Shown here one piece after another: positions 1 to 12,200 of a DNA stretch of 64,000 nucleotides. Below the pieces are notes generated by a model. The model did not search any database. It had not been told where the DNA came from and was given only the letters and a program-made list of their open reading frames with translations. Every line of letters begins with the position of its first letter. Within the stretch, counting starts at the first letter, position 1. Source of the DNA: Megalobrama amblycephala (lineage: Eukaryota; Chordata; Actinopteri; Cypriniformes; Xenocyprididae); contig NC_063049.1 in the NCBI RefSeq assembly GCF_018812025.1, forward strand, positions 21,051,409-21,115,408, given 5' to 3'. The position numbers were made by a program, and so were the translations under genes.

Positions 1-1466
1 CAATATGAGCATATCTGGTCATAACTCTTAAAAGTGGGAGAAAAACAGATAGCATGACTCTGAATATGTATACTCTTCCTAAAACACCATCTTGTTTATT
101 TCACATTCACCATTCTTGATGGTCAACTGTTTAAAAATGTGCACTTTGGGCACTTATTGTTCCTCATAAATACAAATATATGCGTTTCCTCCACATTTTC
201 AGAATAGATTGCAACAATGCACTGTAGTAAATCATCATATTGTATACAAAATTTGACACAACTCTTTTATACCTAAAGACTATATAAACAATTTTCCAAA
301 ATGAAGAATCTCTTGATGATGAACTAAATTTGGTAGCACAATCAAACCTTTGGCACTCTGTGGAACAAACTCAGAGTTACCCGTAAAAACAAGAACAACA
401 TTTAGGCCTACGCTTTCGCATCTCACTCTACATAATTTCCATATCATGCAGAAGCTATATGACATATGGACCAAGCAAGTTTGTTGACACAAATTTACAA
501 TATCATTCAACCTCAAACCACATCCACTCTCTTCATGTAAACATGCATATTTTTCATCTGTTCTTTCTGTCTGTTTTTGAGGACTGAAGATGCAGATAAT
601 TATCAAATATGTAAATCACCCACACACAGTAAAACAAATGAAAAACAGTTACTGTACCACAGTTACCACATACTGTAAAACTGACTTAATGTCCAACGGT
701 TTGTTGAACTTAATTTGTTGAACTTAGTTGAACTAGCATCTTTTCTTTTATTTTACTATAATAATTCTCTTTCTCTAAGTGCAACAATGTTACAAGAAGA
801 GAAGAGAAGTAATATAAATGGGTTTATTTATAAAAGTGACCTAACTTCAAAGAAGATCATAAACTAATCCACATTTGATATGGCAATGTCAAGTTATCTA
901 TTCAAATTGTACTACTAAAACCTGTATCATAAACATCAAACTGCTGTGAAACATCCGACTGTTAATGGGGTTCCCCTTTAGCTGTGACATTATCTTGAAG
1001 TGACCTTTTGTGTCACACACAAACATAAACATTTAGCAATTTTATTTGCTGCCTTTGTTGTTTGTTGCTGATGACAAAGACAGCAAATAAAATTGTCAAA
1101 TAAAGCCAGAAAATAGTAGCAATTGCTTAATTTATTCATACTGCAATGCATTCTTGAAGTCAACATAGTAGGCCTGCTTGTGGTTGAGTACGGGTGCTTC
1201 TCAAACAGAAGGTTGCATCTTAGTGAGGCTGTGTCCTTCCTAGTCTAGTCCTTCAGAGGCTTGTAGACTAGATTCCTCCTCAGCATTAAACGCTAGAATG
1301 AGATGGTCTAAGTGCACAAGGCTATGTTCCCCCACGGTCACAGCACGAAAATACTATTAAAACGTAATTTCAGAAAAATAAACATCTTTATATTAACTGT
1401 CTTTCAGTACAGTGAATGACAACCATCTGTGGTTTCCAAATGTCTTACATTATTGGCAGTTTAGTG
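1..1466. other. Left-edge spacer, no gene seen
   Basis: AT-rich sequence with only short, unconvincing reading frames on both strands and no recognisable protein. The one clear structure is a 62-nt stem-loop at about 1036-1097, listed separately. No splice-framed exon, RNA gene or TE terminus was recognised otherwise. Confidence 0.5.
1036..1097. other. Near-perfect short stem-loop
   Basis: The left arm begins GCAATTTTATTTGCTG and continues CCTTTGT. The right arm is ACAAAGACAGCAAATAAAATTG. They pair over about 23 bp with one mismatch around a loop of about 15 nt. Size and pairing resemble a microRNA precursor, but a miniature transposon remnant is just as likely. I do not recognise the arm sequences as a known microRNA. 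Confidence 0.45.
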
Positions 1467-2869
1467 TTAAAGGGGTGGTATAATGCCATTTTTACAAGAT
1501 GTAAAATAAGTCTCTGGTGTCCCCAGAGTGTGTATGTGAAGTTTTAGCTCAAAATACCCCACAGATCATTTTTATAGCATGTTAAATTTGTCAATTTTTG
1601 AGAGTGAGCAAAAATGCTCAGTTTTTGTGTGTGTCCCTTTAAATGCAAATGAGCTGCTGCTCCTAAGCAGAGGGCGGGGTTTCAAGAGCTTGGCTGTGTC
1701 CGAAAACCTAGGTAGCTGTCTTGCTGCCTCTCTGTCTTATAAGAGAATGACTTGTACGGCAGCGTTTGCGCATGAAGGCACCTCACGAAACTGACTTCTG
1801 AGGCAGCGTAACAGTTTAATGATCTACAGCAATATAGTGCGAGCTTTGGTGAGAACTAAACAAATATTTAATTATTACAGTAGTAATTTCTCGATAGAAA
1901 TTATATCAGAATTGAAATATGTTGGTCAAAATCATGCATTTATACACAAACTGAGCAGCAAACGCAACTTTTGGACGCCATCTTTATTTTTCTAGCTCAA
2001 CTGTCACAGAATGGAAAGCACAGCATTGTGTGATATCAAAGGCAGCTAAGGATACATCTATGCTTACTTCATAAATCGATCAGATTAAGGTATCTCAGGA
2101 AACAGGAAGTGAAGCTAACATTGGATTAGGACGTGCCTTGATGCCTTACTACCTTGAAATGTGTCCTCAGAAGGCAGCATTTTCCAGTTTTCGGACGCAG
2201 CCCTTGTGTTAGCGCTGATTACCTCACAAAGACTCACTGAAAATGTCAGAAACTGTTTTATGTTCAAACCGGAGTCGGACAATGATGGAGAGACTCAAGA
2301 AGAAGTGACAACATGTAGAATGCAACAGAACGTTTCTGAATGGTTAGCTGATGAATTTATGTAGCTGATGTGGAGATAACTATCTTAAAGCTATTGATTG
2401 CATATTCTGTCATGATAATCTATAAATCGCTCGTGTGGGAACTGTTGTAAGATCCTACAGAGCCAGAGAATATATGCTGCATGAAGATAGAACAGGTATA
2501 GTTTAGTTTAATTACGGTTATAACTTCTGTTGGCGTCTTGCTTTTATGACATGCAATTGCATTTGTGTTACGTAGTGTATTGCGATAACATGGCCTCACC
2601 CCTTTGTTGCGTGTTCTCGGGGGCAGGGTTTATGTAAATTTTAGGGTTAGTGATGTCACCAACCTGGGAAGAAGCTCGTTGTAGTCCCTACCAGCCGTTT
2701 GTTGTAGTCCTTAAACAGAGAATTCTTTAAAAGAAAATATCTCCCTTTGCTTTGAACTTTGAGCGTCCTAACTTTGCAGATGTTGTTTATGCTCAAACAG
2801 CAACATTAGTTAGTTAGTAACACTAACTAAAGTTAAAAAAGTGAAATCATAAAAAAAACACCCCTTTAA
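1467..2869. mobile_element. TTAA-flanked MITE with a nested insertion
   Basis: The left end reads TTAAAGGGGTGGT and the right end ACACCCCTTTAA, so short terminal inverted repeats are bounded by TTAA on both sides, as expected for piggyBac-type non-autonomous elements. The interior has no transposase. A second inverted-repeat element (about 1692-2200) lies inside it. About 1.4 kb in total. Confidence 0.65.
1692..2200. mobile_element. MITE nested in the TTAA element
   Basis: Its ends are GGCTGTGTCCGAAAAC on the left and GTTTTCGGACGCAGCC on the right, inverted copies with one change. The target duplication is not clear, so no superfamily is assigned. Boundaries are good to a few bases. Confidence 0.6.
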
Positions 2870-3295
2870 GTGATTAATTTACACCAAAAGACAACTCATA
2901 ATGAACTCAGACAAGCTCAGTGCCCACTCGTTTACCTTTTTCCTGAATTGGAATGTATGCAAAGGATTGTGGTTGTTTTAAGGACGTGAAAGATACACTT
3001 GATGCATTCTTCAAAATGAGCTGAATGAAGGAAGCGAAGCAATGGGCCTGTCCTAATACCCACACTTGCGGTCTTGGCCACTTGAGAGCACGTGCACACA
3101 ACAGGAAGTAAGTGCACAACAGGAAGTACGTGCTCAAGATTGTCCTAAAAAACGGCAAAGCTCAGTGACAGGCACGTGTGGGGGTGGGGTGGGGGGCTTT
3201 GGGGTATCAAGCCATTGGCCTTTTTTAAAATGAATCAAAAGAGCCCCTCTTAACATTTACCAAATATAATACTGTGGTTACTTTAAGGTGTCCGT

Positions 3296-3484
3296 GTCCG
3301 TGTTACAATGTAATTATACATTTAAGTACCGAGTAATTAACTATATGTACTTACAATAGGGTTAGGGTTAGAATAAAGGTTAGGTTTAGGGTTAATTGCA
3401 TGTAATTATGCATAATTTATAGTTAATACGACAGTAACTACATGTAACGTGTAAAAATGACACTGTAAAATAAAGTGTTACCCA
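3296..3484. repeat. Dispersed repeat ending in TAAAATAAAGTGTTACCC
   Basis: The right end, CTGTAAAATAAAGTG followed by TTACCC, and the internal GGTTAGGGTTA-like tract match the organisation of the element at 7447-7628. This appears to be a diverged or truncated member of that family. The left boundary is poorly defined. Confidence 0.4.
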
Positions 3485-3742
3485 AATCGTTTAAAAGTCG
3501 AAAAAAAAAAAAATCCTGTTTATTTACGTAGGCTATCTGCCATCAGATAGTAGTTGTTATGGGATTGTGTCTTGCTTCGGACTTGATTGACAGACTGGCA
3601 TTCTGACACTGCTTGCTTGCTAACCACTATTCACTTATTTTTCTCTTTTTGTCGTATTTGTTTTGCTCACTTTAAAAAATAAAATACAAGAAATATGTAA
3701 TAGTCCAACATAAAAAGTGACCCCAACACATTTTATTTTGTT

Positions 3743-3950
3743 TTAAAGGGATATTTCACCCAAAATTTTATTTTTATCCCATGATTTACTCACCCTCAAG
3801 TCATTCTAGGTGTACATGACTATCTTTTTTCAGAAGAACACAATTGGAGATATATTCAAAAATATAGGCTACTAGTCATATTCACCTGAATGGCTTGAGA
3901 GGGAGTAAATCATGGAATAATTTTCATTTTTGGGTGAACTAACCCTTTAA
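3743..3950. mobile_element. Angel-like fold-back MITE, copy 1
   Basis: TTAA plus AGGGATATTTCACCC on the left, and GGGTGAACTAACCC plus TTTAA on the right. The internal TTTACTCACCCTCA stretch is shared by at least seven other copies in this window. Calling it Angel-like rests on general knowledge of abundant fold-back TTAA elements in cyprinids; the name is not verified here. Confidence 0.7.
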
Positions 3951-4025
3951 TAGCCTAATGTTTAATAGTCATTATAATTCGGAAAATTCCATTTTTTCAA
4001 TGGGCCTGAATATTTACTTATTTTT

Positions 4026-5317
4026 TTAAAGGATTAGTTCACTTTCAAATGAAAATTAGCCCAAGCGACCACCTTCCATATTCAAGTTACGAAGAAAGTG
4101 TAAACTGGCGTCACTTCAGTTAAGCTTTTTCCGTAAGTTGAATAGGGAAGGCGTAGGACGTAGTGTAAGCGTTATGAACTGTGAGAGTTTTACACTTTCT
4201 TTGTACGTTGAATATGGAAGGCGGTCTGGCCTTTAATTCATAAATATTGTTAAATATGGATATTTTTTTTTACACAAATGCATCGCTTTGCTTCAGAAAG
4301 CCTTTATTAACACTCCGGAGCCGTGTGGAGTATGTTTATGATGGATGGATGTGGATGGAGACACTTTCTTCAGCTCATACTAGTTGGTCCCGTTCACTGT
4401 TATTATAAAGCTCAGATTCATCAGGATATTTATTATTATAAAATGGTTAGTTCCTGTCCTTGATTCTGATTGGTCAATATTTGTGTTTTATTCACAATAA
4501 AACACGTCTATGACCGCTTCACCCAACAGTTCTGTGTATCACTACACAACACCCTTAGCAACCACTTTTAGCAACGTAAACTGTTTGTTCTCATTGATAT
4601 TGTTCATTGAAGCTTACTGTAATATGTAGAAGAGTATTGTGAGAAAGAGATCAAGTGAGCGAGTTTATTACCTGCATTCAGATTTAGCATTTTCCTTCAG
4701 GTCAGTCCTATGTTCATAATAAAAAAATCTGTTTAAATGTCCGATGTATTATCTTGTCCTTTTAACAGTTAAGGGGTTTTCCCATGACTGACAGCCCTAG
4801 TCAAAGCATTTGTCAGTTGCGTCTAGTTCCGTGTTCACAACAATTCAGTCTTTTCAATATAAAAGTCTTCACTACTGACTGACACACTCATAAAGACAGT
4901 CTTTGCCGCCATCTAATGGCATAATAATGTAACTTCTGTTCCTGTTCACGGTCAGGGACTATTTTTTCCGGCGGAAGGAAGGCTTTTGGTGAAAGTTTAA
5001 TTCATGAATTTTGCATTGATACATATTTTTGGCTTTAATAATTGTATTGTGTGGTAACTGTTTTATAAAAGCAATAAAGTACTCGAAGCTAGTGCTGTAT
5101 CGCGAATAAGTCACGGCTGAACTCCACTTCGCATCATGCCTAACAACGCCCTTCAGCCGTGACTTATTCACCATACAGCACAGCCTCTCGTACCTTATTG
5201 CTTACACATATCTCTGATTGTGTTCATCAGAAAGAAGAAAGTCATATACATCTAGGATGGCTTGATGGTGAGTAAAGCTTGGGCTAATTTTCATTTGAAA
5301 GTGAACTAATCCTTTAA
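4026..5317. mobile_element. TTAA-flanked element with internal palindromes
   Basis: Terminal inverted repeats are TTAAAGGATTAGTTCACTTT on the left and AAAGTGAACTAATCCTTTAA on the right, near perfect over more than 35 bp. Two palindromes lie inside: about 4072-4222 (CCTTCCATATTCAA against TTGAATATGGAAGG) and about 5090-5190 (AATAAGTCACGGCTGAA against TTCAGCCGTGACTTATT). No transposase frame was seen. Confidence 0.75.
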
Positions 5318-5707
5318 GGCAACGGATTTCCTCTTACTTTTTTATGTAAAGTCAACTAATTTTTCACAATGCATCTTGTGATGGTGTTTCTGCCAACTTA
5401 CCCTGGTGATGTACATGTGTGCAAAAATGCTATACCCATAAATCATCACTGTTGTGTACGCTTTTATTGAGGGAGCATCATAAAATGCTTCCCACCCACA
5501 GAGGGTTAATGTGCTCCTGCTGAACCGGATGTGATTCCTGCTCCGTCTCAGTGTTGTCGTTGCGTGGGCAATGGCGGACGGAGTCTGTGCGTTAGTCTGG
5601 TAAACGTAGCCTAAGTTTAGCACAAATATAGGCCCACTCGAATACCAGTCAGTCAATCAGATATTTTAATCGTGTTTTCGACACAGCTTAGATCTGCGCC
5701 CATCAGC

Positions 5708-6218
5708 ATGGACGTGAATTTGACCATCTCTCTGATGCGGGGCCAAATGGGCGCTGTCATAGAAAAAGCCGTGAACGTCGCGGTGGAGACCGTGTTAGGA
5801 GAGATGATCCGGGTGGTCGGGCTCAAATTTGAGGAGATCAAACGGGAGATGACCGCTAAAGAGAAGGAGAATGAGAACATCAGGAGAATGCTGGAGACGT
5901 CCCGCTGTCAGATGAAAACTATGCGCAAGTACATTAGCGTCCTGGCTGCTAAGGACGCCAACCATAGACTGTATCATGGAGATGGAGACATGGCAGCATC
6001 CACAGGGGTGCACTGCAGAAGAGTGCCGACGAGCACTGTGTCAGTGTGTGCCAAAGCCCCAAACCCCTGTCCCAGACCGAGGGTCACTGAACCTGCCCCT
6101 GTGGCTGGACCCTCATGGGTGAGGCATCAGATGCACATGTCCAAAGAAACGTTAAGAAATGAGAATCACATTGCTGATTTCCATATTGAAGAGATCCATG
6201 GATCATCAGCTCATAAAG
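5708..6218 (+). CDS. First coding exon: helical N-terminal module
   Basis: Opens with ATG (MDVNLTISLMRGQMG) and ends CATAAAG before GTATGA, leaving phase 1. The helix (GEMIRVVGLKFEEIKREM) is followed by a Pro/Cys-rich stretch. Reading through the donor meets a stop after 11 codons, which supports splicing here. GC content is clearly higher than in the flanking DNA, as expected for coding sequence. Confidence 0.75.
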
Positions 6219-9200
6219 GTATGAAACGGCCCCTGATGAACATGTATGGGTGATGCAGTACCTTTTCATATTCCCATCATGAATGTCTTAATATATTTTC
6301 ATTAAAATAACAAAGGTGAAATGGAAATCATGTTTGTTAGTTTTCTTTTATCACAGTATCACAACATATGGCTTATTTCTCAATCATTTCATTACTTTTT
6401 TCCTCTCTGATTGAAATGTTTTTTGGGGGGAATATCACTTAAATTTGCACATTTCCCTAAATTTTACTTTCAATCCTGCTACCATTCTGCAGGAAGTGGC
6501 AATTTTTGCTGGAGACAACAGTACAAATATCTCTAGTTAGGTATTAGCAATCGATTAGATGACTTTTGGGATGTTTTGTTGTGTTAGTAGGTTTGTCTCA
6601 CTCTTTAAATATTCTATTATATTGAAATACATTTCACAAATTGGCCTGTTTTCAATATTTCAGCTTTAACTTCAGCTCTTTATTTCTATCCTGTTGGGTT
6701 CCATCCTGTTCATTTTCTTGCCATTGTGCAAATAATTTTCATTTCTTAAACTACACTTTCATACACTACAATATTTATAGCAGTAGCCTAATTCCTTAAA
6801 TTATAACACAAACATACTCTACTCATTTTAAAGAAGTTACAGAGCTGCATAACAGGAATGATCAGTATGATAACATTGTCAGTATTGATACAAAAGAATA
6901 TCGCTAGCCGCTTATAAGGAAACTTGCACAAAAACAAATGTCCATGAATATGCACGAAGAGCACTAAGGGGGTGTTTACATGAAGGAACCCCTTTTCTAC
7001 ACTACACTTTTATTGTAAGACCTCTTTAAAATACAACACAAACATATTCCTTTTTAAGAAGTCACAGAGCTCAAAAGGTGCTGAATAACAGGAATGACTA
7101 ATACTGTGTCATTATCCATAATGACTGCAGCAATAGGTGTGGACTGGAGACATGCAGACATTCTCGCTCTGTTGGTATCTTGTTGAAAATTGATGGATTG
7201 CAGCCAGACACACTCAACACTGTAAAGTACACTACTACTTCACAAATACAAAATGTACACTGCACAATATATAGAAGTATACTACTGTGTATTTTAATTG
7301 TAGATCATTTAGTCAGAACTAGTGGTAGGCTAATGTTTTATTTTTTTAAAGGCCGACACTGATGTTTCGAACAGGGTGTTACATATACTATTTAACAAAT
7401 GCACATATCATATTCACAAATTATTGAATTTCAATAAACATTTATTGGTTACACTTTATTTTACAGGATGTGTACTTGCAGTGTTGTTACCCAGGAAACT
7501 GGTAATACTATAATAAGGTAACTACATGGGTTAAGGTTAGGTTCAGGATTAGTACCTAGATATTAATTGCTATAATAAGCACATAGCATGTACGTGCAGA
7601 ACAGGACTGTAAAATAAAGTGCTACCCGTTTATTTTATACAATATATAAAAATTCACAACAAAAAGCCACTGCAAGTGAGCTTACATAGTCACCTGGAGA
7701 AACATTTTAGAGTGTCATGCTGATTACTGTAATATTAGTGAACAGGACACTGCATAGATTTAAAGTGAGACAAACTAACTATTAATAGAGTTAATAAAGT
7801 CTTTTGCTTATGCCTTTTGAAGTTTGTTCTACACCTGAAATAATGTCACTTCTGGAGCACGATGTCATAAAGGAACTAGTCTCACGTCGCCAAACCTTCA
7901 GACTGACGGCAGAAGGTCTGGACTCCATTGCAGCTTTCATTGTCTCAGGACTGCCCAGAGGCCATCTGACTGACATGTAAAGAAACAGATAACAGTTTGT
8001 TTTGTTCTGCGCCATGTTTAGGGGTGTGTAAATGTAAAGTTGACAAGCCTATGATAGGTGTGCCGTGCACCTAATAATTAATTCAAGAAAGGTTGTGCAA
8101 GTTCACTGCATCAGCTGCAATGCAAACTTCACATACTTTTGAAAATTCAACTTTTATCTGATCCTGATAAGCACACATTGTCACAGATGTAAACACGGCG
8201 GCTTGCTTTTTTGCATGAGAGGGTTTGGCGTCACGACGGCTTTGTTTTTAGGTGTACTGTTGTACACACGTCTCCTGGAAATCCTGGAGAATTTAACCAA
8301 TCAGATGCCATTTCATGTGCCATATGCATCAGATGTTCAGCCAATGTCTGAGGCTGAGACTATTAAGAAACATTTGTTAGTTAAAGAGTTAAACAGTTTT
8401 GTTAGTAAAAGTTTAACATTATAAAAGGTGAACAATGTTCACTGAATTGTGACAAAAGAAAACATATGATTTCCATCTCAATTAATGTTAGTTTAATAAT
8501 TAATTAAATATATTATAGTCAGTAATTTTATCCCTTAAAACTCATCGTTGATCACCAAAGTTACATATTTAAATGTTTTTTCCATGCCTTAAAATAGCTT
8601 GAATGTAACTACACCCTTGCTTCATTTAATATACGCAGTTCTATGAATATGCAAATGAACCCCGCCTCCACTCACTCACACCAGCTCACAGATCCACTCG
8701 TTGACGATCACATGTTGACATGATTGGTTACAAGGTAGATTGTGACCTCAGAAACACCAGCGATTTCAAACCGTGTTTTGGTTCACTGCAGTTTTAAAGA
8801 GAAAATACTCAGCAGTGGTGTTGACTTATGAATTTGCACATGGTTTGTCCTAAGGCATATTAAATACACCACAGAGACATATAAAAAAATATTAAAAGCT
8901 TGATTTTGACCACAGGGGGACTGCAAAACGATTCTGATGGGGACATGAAAATGTATTTCATTACTTAAATTACCTGAATATATATATCTATCGCTACTTA
9001 AAAGTTCAAGGAGAACAGTTCAGGAGTTTTGTAATATGACTTATTTTCAATCAAGCAGTGTGTATTATTATTCTTTCCTAATGTTTTCCCTCAACTCAAC
9101 AGAAAGTGACTTTTGTTTCCATAGTTGATAACTCGAGCCCTCATCTGGTGGACAGTCAGGGGCTTCTGTCTGAGACCAGCGATCCAATATGGGGTCAAAA

Positions 9201-12200
9201 CCCTCTGGCCTCTGCAGACACTGGGCACACAGACATGCCGGACAGCAGCGTCCTCTCTGCACCCATGATGGCAGAAGAAAGCATGTCGTCCCAGACTACA
9301 AACACAGTGGCCTTTGGAGCACCATCGCTTAAGATCAAACAGGAGGAGGCGGAGGTTGAAATTGTCTGCGTGAAGGATGAACCCGCAGAAGCTGGCAGCA
9401 TATCTAGGCTTGAATATTCCAACCCTGAACTTCACCAGCAAGTGGGGGAACCAGAGCTTGGGGTCTCACTAGATCTACCAGCATCCTTTCAAGCTCTTCA
9501 GAGTCCAGGCACTTCAGCAGACCTTGCAATCCCAGCATTCATCAACGTGGACCCAACCACCTGTAAGTATAAAATTAACTTTTTTACACTGGTTTATTTG
9601 GGATATTATGAACGTGTAGATAGTAGAGCCTTGTCACCAAGACATGTTTTAACTATTGCATAAAAGACTCACACTTCAATAAGAATAACTTCATTAAAAG
9701 CTGTTTTTTTTATTTTAAAATACTGAACAAGGGAATAATAATGTTTCTGTTTGAGTTTTTATAAAGTTTATTTTAATTAACCTGTTTGTTAAAGGGGCTA
9801 TATGTAAGAATTTTCATATATTAATAGCTTTTTCTATTGCCAATGTGTGAACAGCTTGTAACGAAACTTAAAAAAAACGAGACATTCTCTGACTTTTGGT
9901 TGTCCATGAATGCCTGTAGACTAATTTCTATGCGAAGGACTCTGGACAATCCAAAGGATGTGACGTTTACGCGCTCCCAAGAGCCTCTCTTCTGTTCAAT
10001 GACACATGAAATGAATGCTTATACAATGTTTAGGATAATGGCAAAAGAGCTATTTTTTTTTACTGTAATGTCAATGTGTCATGCAAAGAAAAGGGATTAA
10101 TAGTCTCTTCAATCTCACATAGCCTGATCTATATAGTCTATAGTGTCAAATATACTGGTGCAAACATCCACATCGCTGTTGTCAGATGCTTTTTCAACTA
10201 CTGTTTTCTCAACATTCTTGTTGTTTATTTTGTTATTGAGAAAAGTGTGCAGCACATATGTATATATTCATCTAAACATCGCTCTCAGCAGCGCGGACGA
10301 CTTTGTGAGGTTTGTTAACAATATATTGCTGCAAAGATATTTTCAACTTTTTAACTTCTAAGCGAAGAACTAAAAAAGCCTTGCATATAAGTATATGGGG
10401 GCTTAAATCATGTTCAGTCTCTTGTGTGTACAGTGTTGCCATTTGGTTTTAGTTGAAAGTAGCTAAAACTGGTCGCTACATGTGGCTAGATGACGTCATA
10501 CTGGCGAGTCGACTGGTCTATATTAATATAAATATAGATCAGTGGGCGAGTCACGGAATCTAGATAAGGTTTGTCCAAGAAGTTGCTAAATTTGTCGCTA
10601 GGCTATTGAAAGTCTCAAAAGGGGTGGGGAAGATGCTAAATTTAGTGACAAAATCACTAAATTAGCAGCACTATGTGTGTTATGTGTGCATGAGTGTGAG
10701 TACAGGCAGTAAGTTGCTGGCTGCAGTTCACTTAATGGCCACAGGTGTCACTAATAACAAGGTTTTCTGATTTCTGCATATAGCCCCTTTAATGAAGCAA
10801 GATAAATGCAAACCCAAAAATAAAGATTCTGTCATCAATCACTCACTCTCATGATGTTCCAAACCCATAAGACACAAATGAAGATATTAATGAAATCTGA
10901 GAGAAAAATACATACAAACTGAGCAATTTAAATCTAGGTTTTTATACACATAAACATTAATCAGTGAACATACAAATAGAGCTCTCAAATATGCTAAATG
11001 GAAGCTCAACCGTACGTATTAAATGCTTAATTATTATTTACCATATAAAAGTGATCATGACCCTTCAGAAGACTTGGATTAAAACACTAGATTCATATAG
11101 ATTTCTTTTATGATCTATTTATGAACTTTTTGAAGCATCAGAGTTGTGGGTGAATAGTCTTTCAATGGAAGAAATTGAATTAAAATTATCTTCATTTGTG
11201 TTCTGAAGATGAACAGAGGTCTTTATTTTACAGCACATGTACTTACAGTGTAGTTACCCAAGAGGGTTTGGAACGACATGACAGAATTTTCATTTTTGGA
11301 TCAACAAGCTTGTTTTCCAAATTCTTAAATTAAATCACAAGAAATTTGGTCAAACTGATTTTACAAATATAAGTGTTCAAGTGAATGTGCACCAAAAAGG
11401 CTTATGAAAATGACAGTGCGCTTGACTTAAAGGTAATCAAGACAAAGCTTTTATAGTTAGTCCACATTGTACACAGGTATTTTTATAAACAGAGTTTTTC
11501 CTCCTCCTTTTAAAAAAAACATTGTGTCCACATGAAAACACGCTATGAAGCGCTGTCAAGACCAACAAGTGGTGATATAACCCTAACTGTAAAGCCATGT
11601 TGGCCAATCAGAAGCCTGGAAAAAAGGTTATTACCAGTACCAGTTCCAATGTCACAAGCTAAAATCTCCGGTTTTACCATCTACACGACAAAACTGTAAT
11701 CGGAGTTCCTAAAAATCTTCACCCTGGCTGGAGTTTTCAAGAATGTTGAGTTTCAGTGACCAGACACTGCATTCGCGTGTGGACGAATGGCCAAACCGCA
11801 TAGAAAAAGCTGCGGTTTTGAAAATACCTGTGTGGACAGGGCGTAACCATGTAGAATTAACCAATACAATTTTGTATACAAGTATTTAGTATACAGATTT
11901 TGTACCCACTTTTAAGGAAATGTGCAAAACAATAAACAAATGTACACACACATGCTAGGAAACCACAAGTACATGCACATAATGTTTCCACCTCAGAAAG
12001 GAAAGTTTAGACAGTATGTGCTGATTCATGTACACAAATGTTAACAAAAATACACTTAAGCATTTCCCCCAAATTTCTTTAAAGCTATAGTTCACTAAAA
12101 AGAAAATAAATTTACTTACTCTCATGCCATTGAACAACTTTTTGACTGTATGACACAAATATCCCCCCCCCCCCCAAAAAAAAAAAAACATTCAGGGAGA

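Noticed and set aside
3355..3400. GGTTAGGGTTA tract as interstitial telomere repeat
   Set aside because: Only a few irregular units, embedded in a dispersed repeat that recurs at other sites.
5342..5656. 104-codon minus-strand frame before the first exon
   Set aside because: No similarity recognised and no supporting splice or start context; adjacent to a promoter-like region of the plus-strand gene.
9103..9124. Earlier acceptor AG at 9102 for the middle exon
   Set aside because: After the phase-1 donor at 6218 it leads quickly to TGA; the acceptor at 9124 keeps the frame and has a better pyrimidine tract.
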